Shown: piece after piece, positions 1-8,491 of the stretch | Numbering within the stretch: position 1 is the stretch's first letter | Layout of the letters: every line of letters starts with the position of its first letter | NCBI GenBank assembly: GCA_020073645.1 | Contig: JAIQET010000019.1 | Location: 1-61,215, forward strand | From: Terriglobia bacterium | GTDB lineage: Bacteria > Acidobacteriota > Terriglobia > Terriglobales > Acidobacteriaceae | DNA: 61,215 nt | Direction of reading: 5' to 3' | Made by a program: the position numbers and the translations under genes | The notes under the pieces: model-generated | Told to the model about the DNA's origin: nothing | Database searches by the model: none | Seen by the model: the letters and a program-made list of their open reading frames with translations, nothing else

Positions 1-99
1 GATCCCGTGCCGCCGGCACAGTTCTCCCGTTTCCACCCCGGCTTCCGACTCCTTCAGGATGGCAATGATCTGTTCTTCGCTGAATCGACTCTTGCGCAC
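1..99 (-). CDS. IS3-family transposase OrfA, N-terminal fragment
   Basis: Read on the minus strand from a GTG at 99, the first 33 codons give VRKSRFSEEQIIAILKESEA followed by GVETGELCRRHGI. This is the diagnostic N-terminus of the IS3-family OrfA (HTH_Tnp_1, helix-turn-helix that binds the IS ends). A GGAGGAGGAG Shine-Dalgarno run lies just upstream, supporting the GTG start. The gene continues beyond the window edge. In IS3 elements OrfA is normally joined to the OrfB integrase by a programmed frameshift; OrfB is not visible here. Confidence 0.85.
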   Translation of the reverse strand, partial: MRKSRFSEEQIIAILKESEAGVETGELCRRHGI

Positions 100-180
100 G
101 ACTCCTCCTCCGACCCTGGGCGGGTCATCCTAAATGGAGAAGTCACATTTCCGATGGACTAATTCTTGGGGGGCAGGTCA
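1..180 (-). mobile_element. IS3-family insertion sequence, one end only
   Basis: The last bases before position 181, read on the minus strand, start TGACCTGCCCCCCAAGAATT. This resembles the terminal inverted repeats of IS3-family elements. About 80 bases further in, an OrfA start codon with a strong Shine-Dalgarno sequence follows, the expected spacing for an IS3 left end. The rest of the element lies outside the window, so the other end and the target duplication cannot be seen. Position 180/181 is taken as the junction because the interrupted IS1595 transposase reading frame stops matching its family exactly there. Confidence 0.75.
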
Positions 181-876
181 AATGGTATTCGTGTGAACTT
201 CGCCTTGGACGTAAATCTTGTCGGCGTGTTTGATGGTCTTGTGACGGGGGCGAAAGCTTCCCATCGCCGTGGGGTATGCGGGGTGCTCATCGGTGACGAT
301 CACGTCAACGTCTTCGCTGATGTTCTCCCGGATGTACTTTCCAAGTGTCGCAGAGGTGGCGTCACTGGCATGGAAGAATCGCAGCTCCCCGTTGCGCCTG
401 CGAATACCAATGACGATCTCCTTGTCAGAACCATACGGGCCACGACTGCCGATGTTCCGTTTGCGTCCGCCAACGTAGGTTTCGTCCATCTCGACAGTAC
501 CGTCCAGCATGGGCCGCTCTGTTTCTTTCATGGCGGCACGAATGCGATGGCAGAGATACCAAGCGGTCTTGTAGCTCACCCCGAGTTCACGCTTCATTTG
601 ATTTGCGGAGTGGCCCTTGCGCGATTCGCAGATCAGGTATGTCGCGATGAACCATTTTTCCAATGGCAGATGCGAGTCGTTGAAGATCGTCCCGGCGGTC
701 ACGGAAAACTGGTACGCGCAATCGTCGCAATAGAAAAGTTGTTTCGCCGTAGCCAGCGGAACTGCGTTTCCCTTGCAACGTGGGCACTTTACCCCGTGAG
801 GCCAACGCAACCGCTTGAGCAGTTCACGGCATTTTTCGTCGCTGGAGAACATCTCATTCACGTCAAGGAGAGTCAT
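178..876 (-). pseudogene. IS1595-family (ISXO2-like) transposase, truncated by the IS3 insertion
   Basis: The start at 876 (MTLLDVNEMF) is chosen over upstream ATGs because a GGAGG lies 7 bases before it and this is where IS1595 family similarity begins. Visible parts are an N-terminal zinc ribbon (CPRC, then CDDC near residues 32-55), the recognition segment LPLEKWFIATYLI, and two catalytic aspartates in DETYVGG and VTDEHPAY. The protein ends at GEVHTNTI, immediately before the third acidic catalytic position and the C-terminal part of the domain. The TGA stop (178-180) is supplied by the end of the IS3 element. The enzyme should be inactive. Length is 232 residues versus roughly 300 for intact members. 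Confidence 0.88.
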
Positions 877-1121
877 GGCTGAGCCTCCAAAGAAGATAGT
901 GACGAAGTCGCCAATAGAGCGCGTTCCGACGCGCAAGCTGCTGGCCTCAATAAAGCGGGATATTCGGAGGCAATTGCACGCAACCGCATCTGCCGCGAAG
1001 CCCAAGAGGAAGTGAGACTTAGCTTCATACAAGAGCATCGTGGCATGACAGACAACTTTTGTCAAGTAAATAATCGCCTAATTCTGGAAAAGCCCGGTTT
1101 CACCCGCGGATATGGGAATGA

Positions 1122-1328
1122 CTATGCATTTGACACAGAGGCATAGGAGCGTTCAGAGCAGGATTTTTGCGCCCGCACATTCTTCGTCTTGCTTTTGCGC
1201 GTGATCCGCGAGACTTCCTTGGCTCCGCAGACCGGGCAGCGCACGCCATTGGGCCAGCGTTTGTGCTCAAGGTAGGCTAGGCACTGCTCGTCAGTGGCGA
1301 AGGCTTTGGAAACTTCTATCAGTCTCAT
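1122..1328 (-). pseudogene. Second IS1595-family transposase fragment (N-terminus only)
   Basis: The first about 50 residues (MRLIEVSKAFATDEQC, then KRWPNGVRCPVCGAKEV and SRITRKSKTKN) match the N-terminal zinc-ribbon region of IS1595 transposases. The frame then runs into unrelated residues and stops after 68 codons, so the catalytic domain is missing. The sequence differs from the copy at 178-876, so it is a separate element rather than a displaced piece of the same gene. Its start lies 6 bases after the stop of the 27-codon reading frame at 1334-1417. Confidence 0.75.
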
Positions 1329-1333
1329 GGCTA

Positions 1334-1417
1334 TTAACCCCGCTTTGTGTAGAAACGGTAGGCTATGTAAATGATTACCAGCACCACTACAACCTCAACC
1401 ACGTTGGTGACTGTCAT
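1334..1417 (-). CDS. 27-residue single-span membrane peptide (predicted)
   Basis: A short frame starts with ATG at 1417, with GTGGAGG about 5 bases upstream, and ends with TAA. It encodes MTVTNVVEVVVVLVIIYIAY followed by RFYTKRG. The peptide is one hydrophobic helix of about 17 residues with a positively charged tail (K, R), which would place the C-terminus in the cytoplasm. It ends 6 bases before the ATG of the IS1595 transposase fragment, so the two would be translated together. I recognise no family. The clean Shine-Dalgarno site and the membrane-span composition favour a real gene; the short length is the main doubt. Confidence 0.5.
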   Translation of the reverse strand: MTVTNVVEVVVVLVIIYIAYRFYTKRG

Positions 1418-1581
1418 ATTTGCCTCCACTGTTATGATCATTTGCGTGAAGTGGCTTCTGTGTCAAGCGCATAACCATTGATATGGGAACCCCACCGTGC
1501 GTTCGCCGCCGCTACGAGGGGCTTTCTTTGTAGGAGTTTGCCGGGCAGTTGCATGATCAGGAGTGCCATCTACCTCGCTTG

Positions 1582-1944
1582 CTACTTGCCCGCGGCCAGC
1601 ATCTCGCACACCCGGGCAAGGTTGTTGCGCTGTTCCGGACTGAGGGCAAGAAATTCAAAGCCATGCAGCAGCCCATGCCGGTAGCGCACCAGCGCTCGAA
1701 CCTTAAGGGGATACGGTGTCAACGGCAGAGCGAGCTCCATGGACACCACTTCGCCCGGCTCCAGTTCTCCGGTGAGGGTGCCACCAATACCGTCCTCGCC
1801 CAGTTCATGGGACCGCCCCCACAGGGAGAGCGTCGCGCCCGAACGAAAGACATTCACCAGCAACCGGATATCCAGCGCGTACCGCGAGTAACGGCGGCGC
1901 ACGTCGGAAGAAAGAGGATTCGGCTTGGGCGCAGCCCCGCTCAT
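1582..1944 (-). CDS. PilZ domain protein
   Basis: This is a single-domain protein of 120 residues. PilZ domains bind cyclic di-GMP through an RxxxR motif and a [DN]xSxxG motif. Here the first is visible as RRYSR (residues about 17-21). The second position is occupied by EDGIGG, with G in place of the serine and E in place of D/N, so binding may be weakened or absent. The remainder (EVVSMELALP, then LKVRALVRYRHGLLHGFEF) follows the PilZ beta-barrel pattern. It stands alone with no partner domain, so the output it controls cannot be inferred. Confidence 0.82.
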   Translation of the reverse strand: MSGAAPKPNPLSSDVRRRYSRYALDIRLLVNVFRSGATLSLWGRSHELGEDGIGGTLTGELEPGEVVSMELALPLTPYPLKVRALVRYRHGLLHGFEFLALSPEQRNNLARVCEMLAAGK

Positions 1945-2007
1945 GATCTCCGCTTCCTTTTTCGAACGCTCATGAATTCACCTGGAATCTTGAACATCCG
2001 ATCGCAG

Positions 2008-2478
2008 CTAGTTCCCGTGCAACGTGTACCCCGGCTCGAGCGGTAATTTTCCGCCCACCCGCAGCACCGTCACTCCCCCGGTGATGGAGTACACATCCAC
2101 CAGACCTACAGCTCCCGGAGTGGTTTCAACTTTCCGTACCAGGTCTTCATCGGAATTGGCAATGACAATCGCGGGGTGGTTGACCCGGCCGTGATTGGCT
2201 GCGGTGATCAGCGCCGTCACCTCGCTCTTCGACATGCCATACACCTTCTCCAAAACGAGCCGCATATCGGGGGATGCGGGATCGCGGGTCACAAAGGTCA
2301 CCGGCTTGCCATCGGGCCAGCGATTGGTCTGTCCCTTGCAGATCTTCACCAGCTCCGCCAGGCTGACGACGGCGACAGTGTTGGTTTTGTTGGAAACCAG
2401 CGCTACGTCCTTCGACACCGCTGCCGTGCTCCAGCCCAGGACCATCAGCGTGATGGCGAGCACACGTTGACCAGGCAC
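2008..2478 (-). CDS. Exported phosphate-binding-protein-like (PBP-fold) protein
   Basis: The protein has 156 residues with an N-terminal signal peptide (about residues 1-22, MPGQRVLAITLMVLGWSTAA). The mature part matches the PstS-like PBP domain: SLAELVKICKGQTNRWPDG is the usual sequence around the first ligand-binding strand, followed by RDPASPDMRLVLEKVYGM and TPGAVGLVDVYSI. It is about half the length of a full PstS and has no adjacent ABC transporter. A role as a small periplasmic binding or accessory protein is an inference. It is transcribed away from the zinc-ribbon membrane gene at 2704. Confidence 0.7.
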   Translation of the reverse strand: MPGQRVLAITLMVLGWSTAAVSKDVALVSNKTNTVAVVSLAELVKICKGQTNRWPDGKPVTFVTRDPASPDMRLVLEKVYGMSKSEVTALITAANHGRVNHPAIVIANSDEDLVRKVETTPGAVGLVDVYSITGGVTVLRVGGKLPLEPGYTLHGN

Positions 2479-2594
2479 AACCCTCTCCGCAGACAGCCAG
2501 TCTTTACTCTTTGTGCTCCTGATTGTCCCCCGAAGCGCGAGCGAGGCTCAACCGTGAAAAGGTCATGTACCAACGGAGCCAACAACCACATTGG

Positions 2595-2626
2595 GTCAAT
2601 GACTCAATGATTCAATGTTTCAATGC
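2595..2626. repeat. Four-copy 8-base tandem array
   Basis: Four consecutive octamers of the form NTCAATGN follow one another without gaps (GTCAATGA, CTCAATGA, TTCAATGT, TTCAATGC). The array lies in the 225-base gap between the exported PBP-like gene and the zinc-ribbon gene, and no coding function is seen. Confidence 0.7.
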
Positions 2627-2703
2627 CCCCAATCCCCTTCGGCGCAACTTTCCCACCGTCTTCCACGTATTTAGAATCAGGAGGTCTCCCCAGGAGGGCT
2701 GCC

Positions 2704-3186
2704 ATGTTCTGCCAGCAATGTGGAACTGAAACTCAACCCGGCTACAACGTCTGCCCCAAGTGCGGCAAGGTCTTGTCCTGGCCCACCGCGCCAGTGGCTC
2801 AGTCCAGGCTCACGCGTCACTTGCGGATCGTAGGAATTCTGTGGATTGTAGTGGGTGCGCTCTGGCTGATTCCCTCGATCATTCTCCTGGCCTTGGGCGG
2901 CATAGCCCACTTGGCCATTCCGGGCACCGACGCCGTAGCTCACTACCTGGGTCCCTTCGTGCTCATCCTCATCGGGTGGATCCTGTTGATCGTAGGAGCG
3001 GGTGGCGTGTGCGTGGGCTGGGGCCTGCTCCAGCATCAGCCCTGGGCGCGGATCACCGCCATCGTCCTCGGCGTTCTCGCCATCTTCCACCCGCCGTTCG
3101 GCACCGCCCTCGGCATCTACACCTTGTGGGTGCTGCTGGCCGACGAAGGCGGCCTGGAGTACCAGCGCATGACGCGGACAGCATGA
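2704..3186 (+). CDS. Zinc-ribbon membrane protein, unknown function
   Basis: The start at 2704 is chosen because AGGAGG precedes it by 6 bases and the protein then begins MFCQQCGTETQPGYNVCPKC. That is a CxxC-CxxC zinc ribbon of the type found at the N-terminus of many bacterial membrane proteins. After a short linker there are about four hydrophobic segments: residues about 42-65 (IVGILWIVVGALWLIPSIIL), 83-108, 115-130 and 130-150. The 160-residue protein is probably an inner-membrane protein with a cytoplasmic zinc ribbon. The function is unknown. Confidence 0.75.
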   Translation: MFCQQCGTETQPGYNVCPKCGKVLSWPTAPVAQSRLTRHLRIVGILWIVVGALWLIPSIILLALGGIAHLAIPGTDAVAHYLGPFVLILIGWILLIVGAGGVCVGWGLLQHQPWARITAIVLGVLAIFHPPFGTALGIYTLWVLLADEGGLEYQRMTRTA

Positions 3187-3393
3187 AGAATCGTCGATTT
3201 TCGATGGACCATGGTTGATTGAAGATCAAGATCTGACATTTCCCTGTGATGCCTTGCCCCAGTCTCGGCGGGCATTCATAGTGACGCACGCGTACAACAA
3301 ACTACCTGCTCCCCGCATCGTTAGAGAAAGTGATCGACGAAAACCACGCAACCCGCCTTATCTGAGAGACAATACGAAGAAAGCAGCGGCCCC

Positions 3394-5970
3394 ATGTTCA
3401 GGTCTGGATCTCTGCGCGAGTTCGCGTGTTGGTTAGGGCTGACAGTTGGCCCCTTTTGCCTTGCCCAGCCCACGCAGCTGCCCCCTAAGCCGTCTGCGCC
3501 GCCCAAGTTGCAAACAATCACAGTCGCCGTCACCGACGAAAACGGGGTTGCGATTCCGTCGGCGCTGGTCTTTCTGGAGTCTTCTCCCCAGGCCGCTCCT
3601 CTGCGCTGCGAAACCGATTTCGCCGGACACTGCCAGTTCACCAACGTGGCCGCCGGCACCTACCAATTACGCGTAGAAAAGCAAGGTTTCTATGCCCTGG
3701 TCTTGCCCGCGCTGCAAGCCGGTGCCACCGCCAACGTTGACGTAACCCTCTCCCATCTGCAGGAAGTTCGCGAGGTAGTCAATGTGGTGGAGTCCCCGCC
3801 CGCCATCGATCCCGCGCAGACCCAGTCGCAAGAGAAGCTCACCGGACTCGACATCATCAACATTCCCTACCCCACGACGCGCGACTACCGTAACGCGCTC
3901 AACTTCATTCCCCAGGTGGTGAATGACGTCTTCGGCCAGCCGCACATCGCTGGTTCGGAAACCTACCAGACCTTGACCCTGCTGGATGGCTTCAATGTCA
4001 CCCAACCCGCTGACGGCTCGCTGCAGATTCGCGTGAGCCCCGACTCTTTGCGCTCGGTGGATGTGGCGGGCAGCCGCTACTCCGCCGAGTACGGCAAGGG
4101 CTCTGGCGGCGTGCTCGGCCTCAACACCGGAATCGGCGACGACCACTACCGCTTCTCCGCCACCAACTTCATTCCTTCGGTGCAAAACAAGAAGGGACTG
4201 CAATTCGACAAAGTCGATCCCCGCTTCGTATTTTCCGGTCCCCTGCGCAAGGGCAAGATGTGGTTCTTCGATTCGCCCGACGGAGAGTTCGACAACATCG
4301 TCATCCCGCAACTACCCAATGGCGCGGACACCGATCACGCATGGCGCTTCGGCAACCTCGCCAAAGTGCAGACCAATCTCACCTCGCGCGACATCCTCAC
4401 CACCAGTTTCAACATCAATCACCTTCACGACGATCACGCTGGCCTCTCGCCCATGAACCCGCTCGACGCTACCCCGCAGGACGTCGAGACCGCTTACGTG
4501 GCGAGCGTGAAGAATCAACATTATTTTCAGGGAGGAGAGCTGCTCGAAACCGGTTTTGGCTTTGTGCAATACGGGCTGGCGCTAAATCCGCTCGGCACCT
4601 TGCCCTACTTCATTTCTCCGGAGACCGCCGGTGGAAACTTCTATCTGTTCGAAAACACCCGAGCCCGGCGCTGGCAGGGGCTGACCAACCTTTATCTTGC
4701 ACCCAAACAGTGGCACGGCCGCCACGAGGTGAAACTCGGCTTCGATGTGGATCGCCTTTCCTATCATGCCTTCTTCCAGCGCCAGCCGATTTCTTTCTTG
4801 CGCGAGGGCCAGACGCTTCCCGCCACCGGCAATTGTCTGACTCCCCCTTTGATGGATCCTCCCGCGCCTTCTCCCTGTGCCCGCTACTCGGTCTTTCCCC
4901 AAGATGGCAATTCTCGGACCTTTGACTTCGAAACCAGCGGATACATTCAGGATCGCTGGCTGATCACCAATCGCCTGCTGGTGGAGCCTGGCCTGCGCTT
5001 CGATTGGGACCAGATTATTCGCCGCCCGCTGTTTTCCCCGCGTCTGGCCGCAACCTATGTGCTCGACGACGAGGGCAACACCAAGCTCTCCGCCGGAGTC
5101 GGCATCGTGTACGACGCCACCAGCCTGATGCTCGTCGCCCAACCCACTGCCGGCCAGCGGGTGGACTATTTCTTCAACAACCTGGGCATGCCGGTCGACC
5201 AGAACGGCAACCCTGCCGCTGCCCCCACGCCTGTCCTCACCACTTTTTCCGCCAATACCTCCACGCTCCAGGAACCGCGCTACCTCAACTGGAGTATCGG
5301 CGTGGAGCAGAAACTCCCCTGGTCGCTCTACCTGAAAGCCGAGTTCCTGCAGAAGCTGGGCACCCACGGCTTGGTTTACAACACGCTCACCGGTCAGCCG
5401 GGCGGCAACTTCGTGCTCCAGAACACGCGTGAAGATCGCTACCACGCCCTTCAGGTTGACCTGCGTCGCACCTTCCGCCAGCGCTACATGGTCTTCGGTT
5501 CCTACACCCGCTCCCGCGCCCGCTCCAACCAAGTGCTCGATTTCAACGTGGACAGCCCCATCCTCAGCCCGCAGGCCGCCGGCCCCTATCCTTGGGACGC
5601 ACCCAACCGCTTCCTTTCCTGGGGACTAGTGCCTTTTTTCAAATTACCTTTAATCAAAGAGGTTGATCTCGCCTACTCACTAGAAGCGCGCAGCGGATTC
5701 CCCTTCAACGTCGAGAACAACCAGCAGCAACTGGTCGAGCCCCCGGGATCGCGCCGCTTCCCCGGCTATTTTTCCCTGAATCTTTTCATGGAAAAACGCT
5801 TCCACGCCGCCGGCCGCTATTTTGCGATTCGCTTCGGCTTCGAGAACATCACTGACCACAAGAACCCTCTGTTCGTGAATGGAGATATCGACTCTCCTCA
5901 ATTCCTCACCTTCAGTGCTCTGGAGCATCGCGCCTTTACTACCCGCATTCGCTTCCTGGGCAAGAAGTAA
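3394..5970 (+). CDS. TonB-dependent receptor, Oar-like, with carboxypeptidase-regulatory-like domain
   Basis: This 858-residue protein has a signal peptide (about residues 1-24), then a beta-sandwich carboxypeptidase-regulatory-like domain (about 40-120, ITVAVTDENGVAIPSALVFL and GTYQLRVEKQGF). A plug-like segment follows (LLDGFNVTQPADGSLQIRVS, then SRYSAEYGKGSGGV) and a long barrel rich in alternating aromatic residues. This architecture is typical of the large outer-membrane receptor families of Acidobacteriota, whose substrates are mostly unknown. The C-terminus (RIRFLGKK) lacks the usual terminal aromatic residue. Neighbours give no substrate hint. Alternative: an orphan outer-membrane barrel used for surface assembly rather than uptake. 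Confidence 0.82.
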   Translation: MFRSGSLREFACWLGLTVGPFCLAQPTQLPPKPSAPPKLQTITVAVTDENGVAIPSALVFLESSPQAAPLRCETDFAGHCQFTNVAAGTYQLRVEKQGFYALVLPALQAGATANVDVTLSHLQEVREVVNVVESPPAIDPAQTQSQEKLTGLDIINIPYPTTRDYRNALNFIPQVVNDVFGQPHIAGSETYQTLTLLDGFNVTQPADGSLQIRVSPDSLRSVDVAGSRYSAEYGKGSGGVLGLNTGIGDDHYRFSATNFIPSVQNKKGLQFDKVDPRFVFSGPLRKGKMWFFDSPDGEFDNIVIPQLPNGADTDHAWRFGNLAKVQTNLTSRDILTTSFNINHLHDDHAGLSPMNPLDATPQDVETAYVASVKNQHYFQGGELLETGFGFVQYGLALNPLGTLPYFISPETAGGNFYLFENTRARRWQGLTNLYLAPKQWHGRHEVKLGFDVDRLSYHAFFQRQPISFLREGQTLPATGNCLTPPLMDPPAPSPCARYSVFPQDGNSRTFDFETSGYIQDRWLITNRLLVEPGLRFDWDQIIRRPLFSPRLAATYVLDDEGNTKLSAGVGIVYDATSLMLVAQPTAGQRVDYFFNNLGMPVDQNGNPAAAPTPVLTTFSANTSTLQEPRYLNWSIGVEQKLPWSLYLKAEFLQKLGTHGLVYNTLTGQPGGNFVLQNTREDRYHALQVDLRRTFRQRYMVFGSYTRSRARSNQVLDFNVDSPILSPQAAGPYPWDAPNRFLSWGLVPFFKLPLIKEVDLAYSLEARSGFPFNVENNQQQLVEPPGSRRFPGYFSLNLFMEKRFHAAGRYFAIRFGFENITDHKNPLFVNGDIDSPQFLTFSALEHRAFTTRIRFLGKK

Positions 5971-6156
5971 CGATCGCTCGTGTCATAACATGTCGTGAAA
6001 CGATATAGCGAATCCTGTTCTTGGTGGGGGGTCGAGGCTTGGGGCATTGCATTTCCCTTCGCGCTCTTTGCGAATCCTTAGCGCCCTTTGCGGTTCAAGC
6101 TTTTGGCTCTCGTCCTCCCAAAAGTCTGCAGGAAGCCACACTACCGCCACGCCGTC

Positions 6157-7068
6157 TCAATACACTCCCAAATCCCTCGCCGCCACAAACTTGCCCGAAT
6201 AATACGTCCCCACCTGTTCCACCAGGTCCGCCTCCGGCAGCTTTTCCAGCGACAGGTGATAAAGCACCAGAAGTTTCGGCCGGGCCCGCCGCGCGATATC
6301 GCCCAATTCCTGCGGTGAGGTATGAAACGTCCGGAAGTACTCCTTCCAGTGCGCTTCTTTCAGTTCATCCCCATCCGGGTTGTACACCTCGTGCAGCAGC
6401 ACATCGCATCCGTTACAAGCCGCGACCACCGATTCCGCTGGTGCCGTATCCCCTGAAACCACGACACTGCGATCCGCCGTATCGAATCGAAATCCAAACG
6501 CCTGGTCCCAGCTCCCATGCTTCACCAGGAACGCGGTGACGGTCACATTCGCATCGCGATAGACCACGCCAGGCGAAATCTCGTGCACCACCACCTTGTA
6601 ACCGGTGCGATTCGCCTGCTCCAAACCACGCGTGCGCACCTGAATGTCCTTCTTCCAGGCTTTCTCGATATGATCGGTCATGCTGCGCAACCCGCGCGGC
6701 CCGTAGGCGGTAAGCGGGTCCGTTCGATTCAGCACCCACGGCGTAAAAATCAGATCGGGATACCCCAGCGTATGGTCGGAATGCAGGTGGGTGATGAACA
6801 CAGTCTTGATCTTTGCCGGCTTCAGCGCCGTGATTCCGGCTTTCTCCGCCGCCGCCGCTCGCCGCACCACTCCCGGCCCACAGTCCACGAGGTAAGCGGT
6901 GTCGTTCACCACGACAGCCACCGCCGGCCCCGACCGCTCGGGATCGGCATTGGGGTTCCCTACCCCCAGCATCACCACCTGCGTGTGTGAGTCGGGCACA
7001 GTAGAACTCTGCGCCATTGCGAGTCGCACTAAGAGCAAAGCAGCGGCAAGCAGGAGAGTCTTCAGCAT
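6157..7068 (-). CDS. Exported metallo-beta-lactamase-fold hydrolase (RNase Z-like family)
   Basis: The start is placed at 7068 (MLKTLLLAAALLLVRLAMAQ) because it gives a clean signal peptide. The upstream ATG at 7122 would add 18 hydrophilic residues. The metal-binding core is intact: HLHSDHTLGYPD (the HxHxDH motif), SGDTAPAE, and a C-terminal LYHLS, which is characteristic of the RNase Z/arylsulfatase branch. Since it is exported, tRNA processing is not its role. A periplasmic esterase or sulfatase-like hydrolase is more likely. It is followed by an amidohydrolase in the same orientation upstream (8441-7155), suggesting one transcript for two exported hydrolases. Confidence 0.8.
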   Translation of the reverse strand: MLKTLLLAAALLLVRLAMAQSSTVPDSHTQVVMLGVGNPNADPERSGPAVAVVVNDTAYLVDCGPGVVRRAAAAEKAGITALKPAKIKTVFITHLHSDHTLGYPDLIFTPWVLNRTDPLTAYGPRGLRSMTDHIEKAWKKDIQVRTRGLEQANRTGYKVVVHEISPGVVYRDANVTVTAFLVKHGSWDQAFGFRFDTADRSVVVSGDTAPAESVVAACNGCDVLLHEVYNPDGDELKEAHWKEYFRTFHTSPQELGDIARRARPKLLVLYHLSLEKLPEADLVEQVGTYYSGKFVAARDLGVY

Positions 7069-7125
7069 CTGTGGGAAACCGCTCGTGGAGTAAGAATGTG
7101 TTCTTCCATGGTCAATCGACAATCC

Positions 7126-7149
7126 CCTCCGTGCCTCCGTGTCTCCGTG
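7126..7149. repeat. Three-copy 8-base tandem array
   Basis: Three adjacent octamers (CCTCCGTG, CCTCCGTG, TCTCCGTG) lie in the short gap between the amidohydrolase stop and the metallo-hydrolase start. A related two-copy form (TCTCTGTG, CCTCTGTG) lies at 21600-21615, also intergenic. Confidence 0.6.
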
Positions 7150-7154
7150 GTGAA

Positions 7155-8441
7155 TCAGGGCCTCCTGTACACCACCCCGCCTTTCATCACGAAATCCACC
7201 TTCTCCAGAACCGTGATGTCGGCCAGAGGATCCCCCGGCACCGCCACAATGTCCGCGTACTTCCCCGGCTCAATTGTCCCCACCTTATCTTGCATCCCCA
7301 GCAGCTCCGAAGCTGAAGTAGTTGCAGCGCGGATGGCTTGTGCCGGCGCCATCCCCCACTTCACCATGTAGCCAAATTCCTTCGCCGGGTTCACCTTCCA
7401 GTCAAACCCGCCGGCGTCGGTCCCAAACGCGATCTTCACCCCCGCTTTCAGCGCTCGCCGGAACGTATCCTCGTGGATCTGGAGCATTTTCAACCAGACG
7501 GGAGCGCCCTCGTTCGCTCGCCCTTGCGCCACGTACTCACCCACAAATATGGTCGGCACATACCAGGTGCCCCGCGCCGCCATCGTCTTCAGGTCTTCGT
7601 CGGCAATGTAATTTCCATGCTCGATCGTATCCACACCCGCCTCGACCGAATTGTGCACCCCGTTCAGCGCCATGGCATGAGATGCAACCTTGTGCCGCTC
7701 CCGGTGCGCCTCATCCACGATCGCCCGCAGTTCATCCAGTGTGAACGTCGGAATGTCATCGAGCACACCGTCCGGCCGCACGAAGTAACTGCGGTCGGAA
7801 TAGACCTTGATCCAGTCCGCCCCGTAACTGATCTGCTCGCGCACCGCCTTGCGTCCTTCTTCCGCACCATCCACCAACTGCACCCCATGCGGCACCGGCA
7901 CGTTGGGCGCATACCCCAGCAGCGGATATGCCCCGGTGACATCCAGCGCCCGCGTCGCCACCTGCATGCGCGGCCCGGGAATCACTCCATTGTTGATCGC
8001 CTTCTTCACGTCCACGTCGGCGTAGCCCGCGCCTTCCGTCTCCACGTCGCGAATGGTGGTGAATCCATACTCCAAAGCGCGCCGCGCATTCACGGTAGCT
8101 AGGATTGTGCGGTACTCCGGCGACTGCTTGAGCAGCTGCGTATCGTAATCGGTGGCTGTGATGTCGCCCTGCAGCAGGATGTGCGTATGCGTATCAATCA
8201 GCCCGGGCAAACACGTCTCTCGGGACAGATCGATAACTTCGCCGACGCTCGCCGCACCGCCGACTTCCTTGATCTTCTCCCCTTCAATTAACATCGTGAT
8301 GTTCTTCCGAGCCTGCTCCGATCTGCCGTCGATCAGAGTTCCACATTTGACGTACGTCGCTCGTGCCGCTTGGGCTTCTGCCGCAACCACGCCCACCAGA
8401 AGAGCCGCGCTGACAACAACGCATGCCGTCCATCGAATCAT
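7155..8441 (-). CDS. Exported amidohydrolase family protein (imidazolonepropionase/prolidase-like)
   Basis: This 428-residue protein has a signal peptide (residues 1-24). The amidohydrolase metal site is visible: DTHTH (strand 1), a K in ADWIKVYSD (probable carbamylated bridging lysine), KVASHAM, DTIEHGNY, and FGTDAGG (the strand 8 aspartate). The closing segment GTIEPGKYADIVAVPGDPL is typical of the Xaa-Pro dipeptidase-like branch. It should be a periplasmic metal-dependent hydrolase of dipeptides or cyclic amides; the substrate cannot be predicted. It probably shares a transcript with the metallo-hydrolase downstream. Confidence 0.85.
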   Translation of the reverse strand: MIRWTACVVVSAALLVGVVAAEAQAARATYVKCGTLIDGRSEQARKNITMLIEGEKIKEVGGAASVGEVIDLSRETCLPGLIDTHTHILLQGDITATDYDTQLLKQSPEYRTILATVNARRALEYGFTTIRDVETEGAGYADVDVKKAINNGVIPGPRMQVATRALDVTGAYPLLGYAPNVPVPHGVQLVDGAEEGRKAVREQISYGADWIKVYSDRSYFVRPDGVLDDIPTFTLDELRAIVDEAHRERHKVASHAMALNGVHNSVEAGVDTIEHGNYIADEDLKTMAARGTWYVPTIFVGEYVAQGRANEGAPVWLKMLQIHEDTFRRALKAGVKIAFGTDAGGFDWKVNPAKEFGYMVKWGMAPAQAIRAATTSASELLGMQDKVGTIEPGKYADIVAVPGDPLADITVLEKVDFVMKGGVVYRRP

Positions 8442-8456
8442 CTTTCACCTCACCTT

Positions 8457-8491
8457 CTCGCTACTCGCCGCTCGCTACTCGCCACTCGCTA
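8457..8491. repeat. Heptanucleotide array (five units)
   Basis: Five contiguous 7-base units alternate between CTCGCTA and CTCGCCG or CTCGCCA, starting 16 bases upstream of the amidohydrolase start codon. The rest of the gap to 8892 holds no gene or recognisable site that I can see. The unit belongs to the family CTC-[AG]-[GC]-T-[AT] that recurs at 21845, 28084, 49288 and 57646. Confidence 0.75.

Noticed and set aside
875..1015. Plus-strand frame of 46 codons with AAGGAG before ATG, encoding a Lys/Arg-rich peptide
   Set aside because: It starts inside the transposase start region on the opposite strand, so the Shine-Dalgarno match is simply the complement of coding sequence. The remainder has no recognisable features.
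4582..5532. 316-codon minus-strand frame opposite the TonB receptor gene
   Set aside because: It is a shadow of the real gene in high-G+C DNA. The composition is Gly/Val/Glu-rich with no motif, and the plus-strand frame has clear domains.
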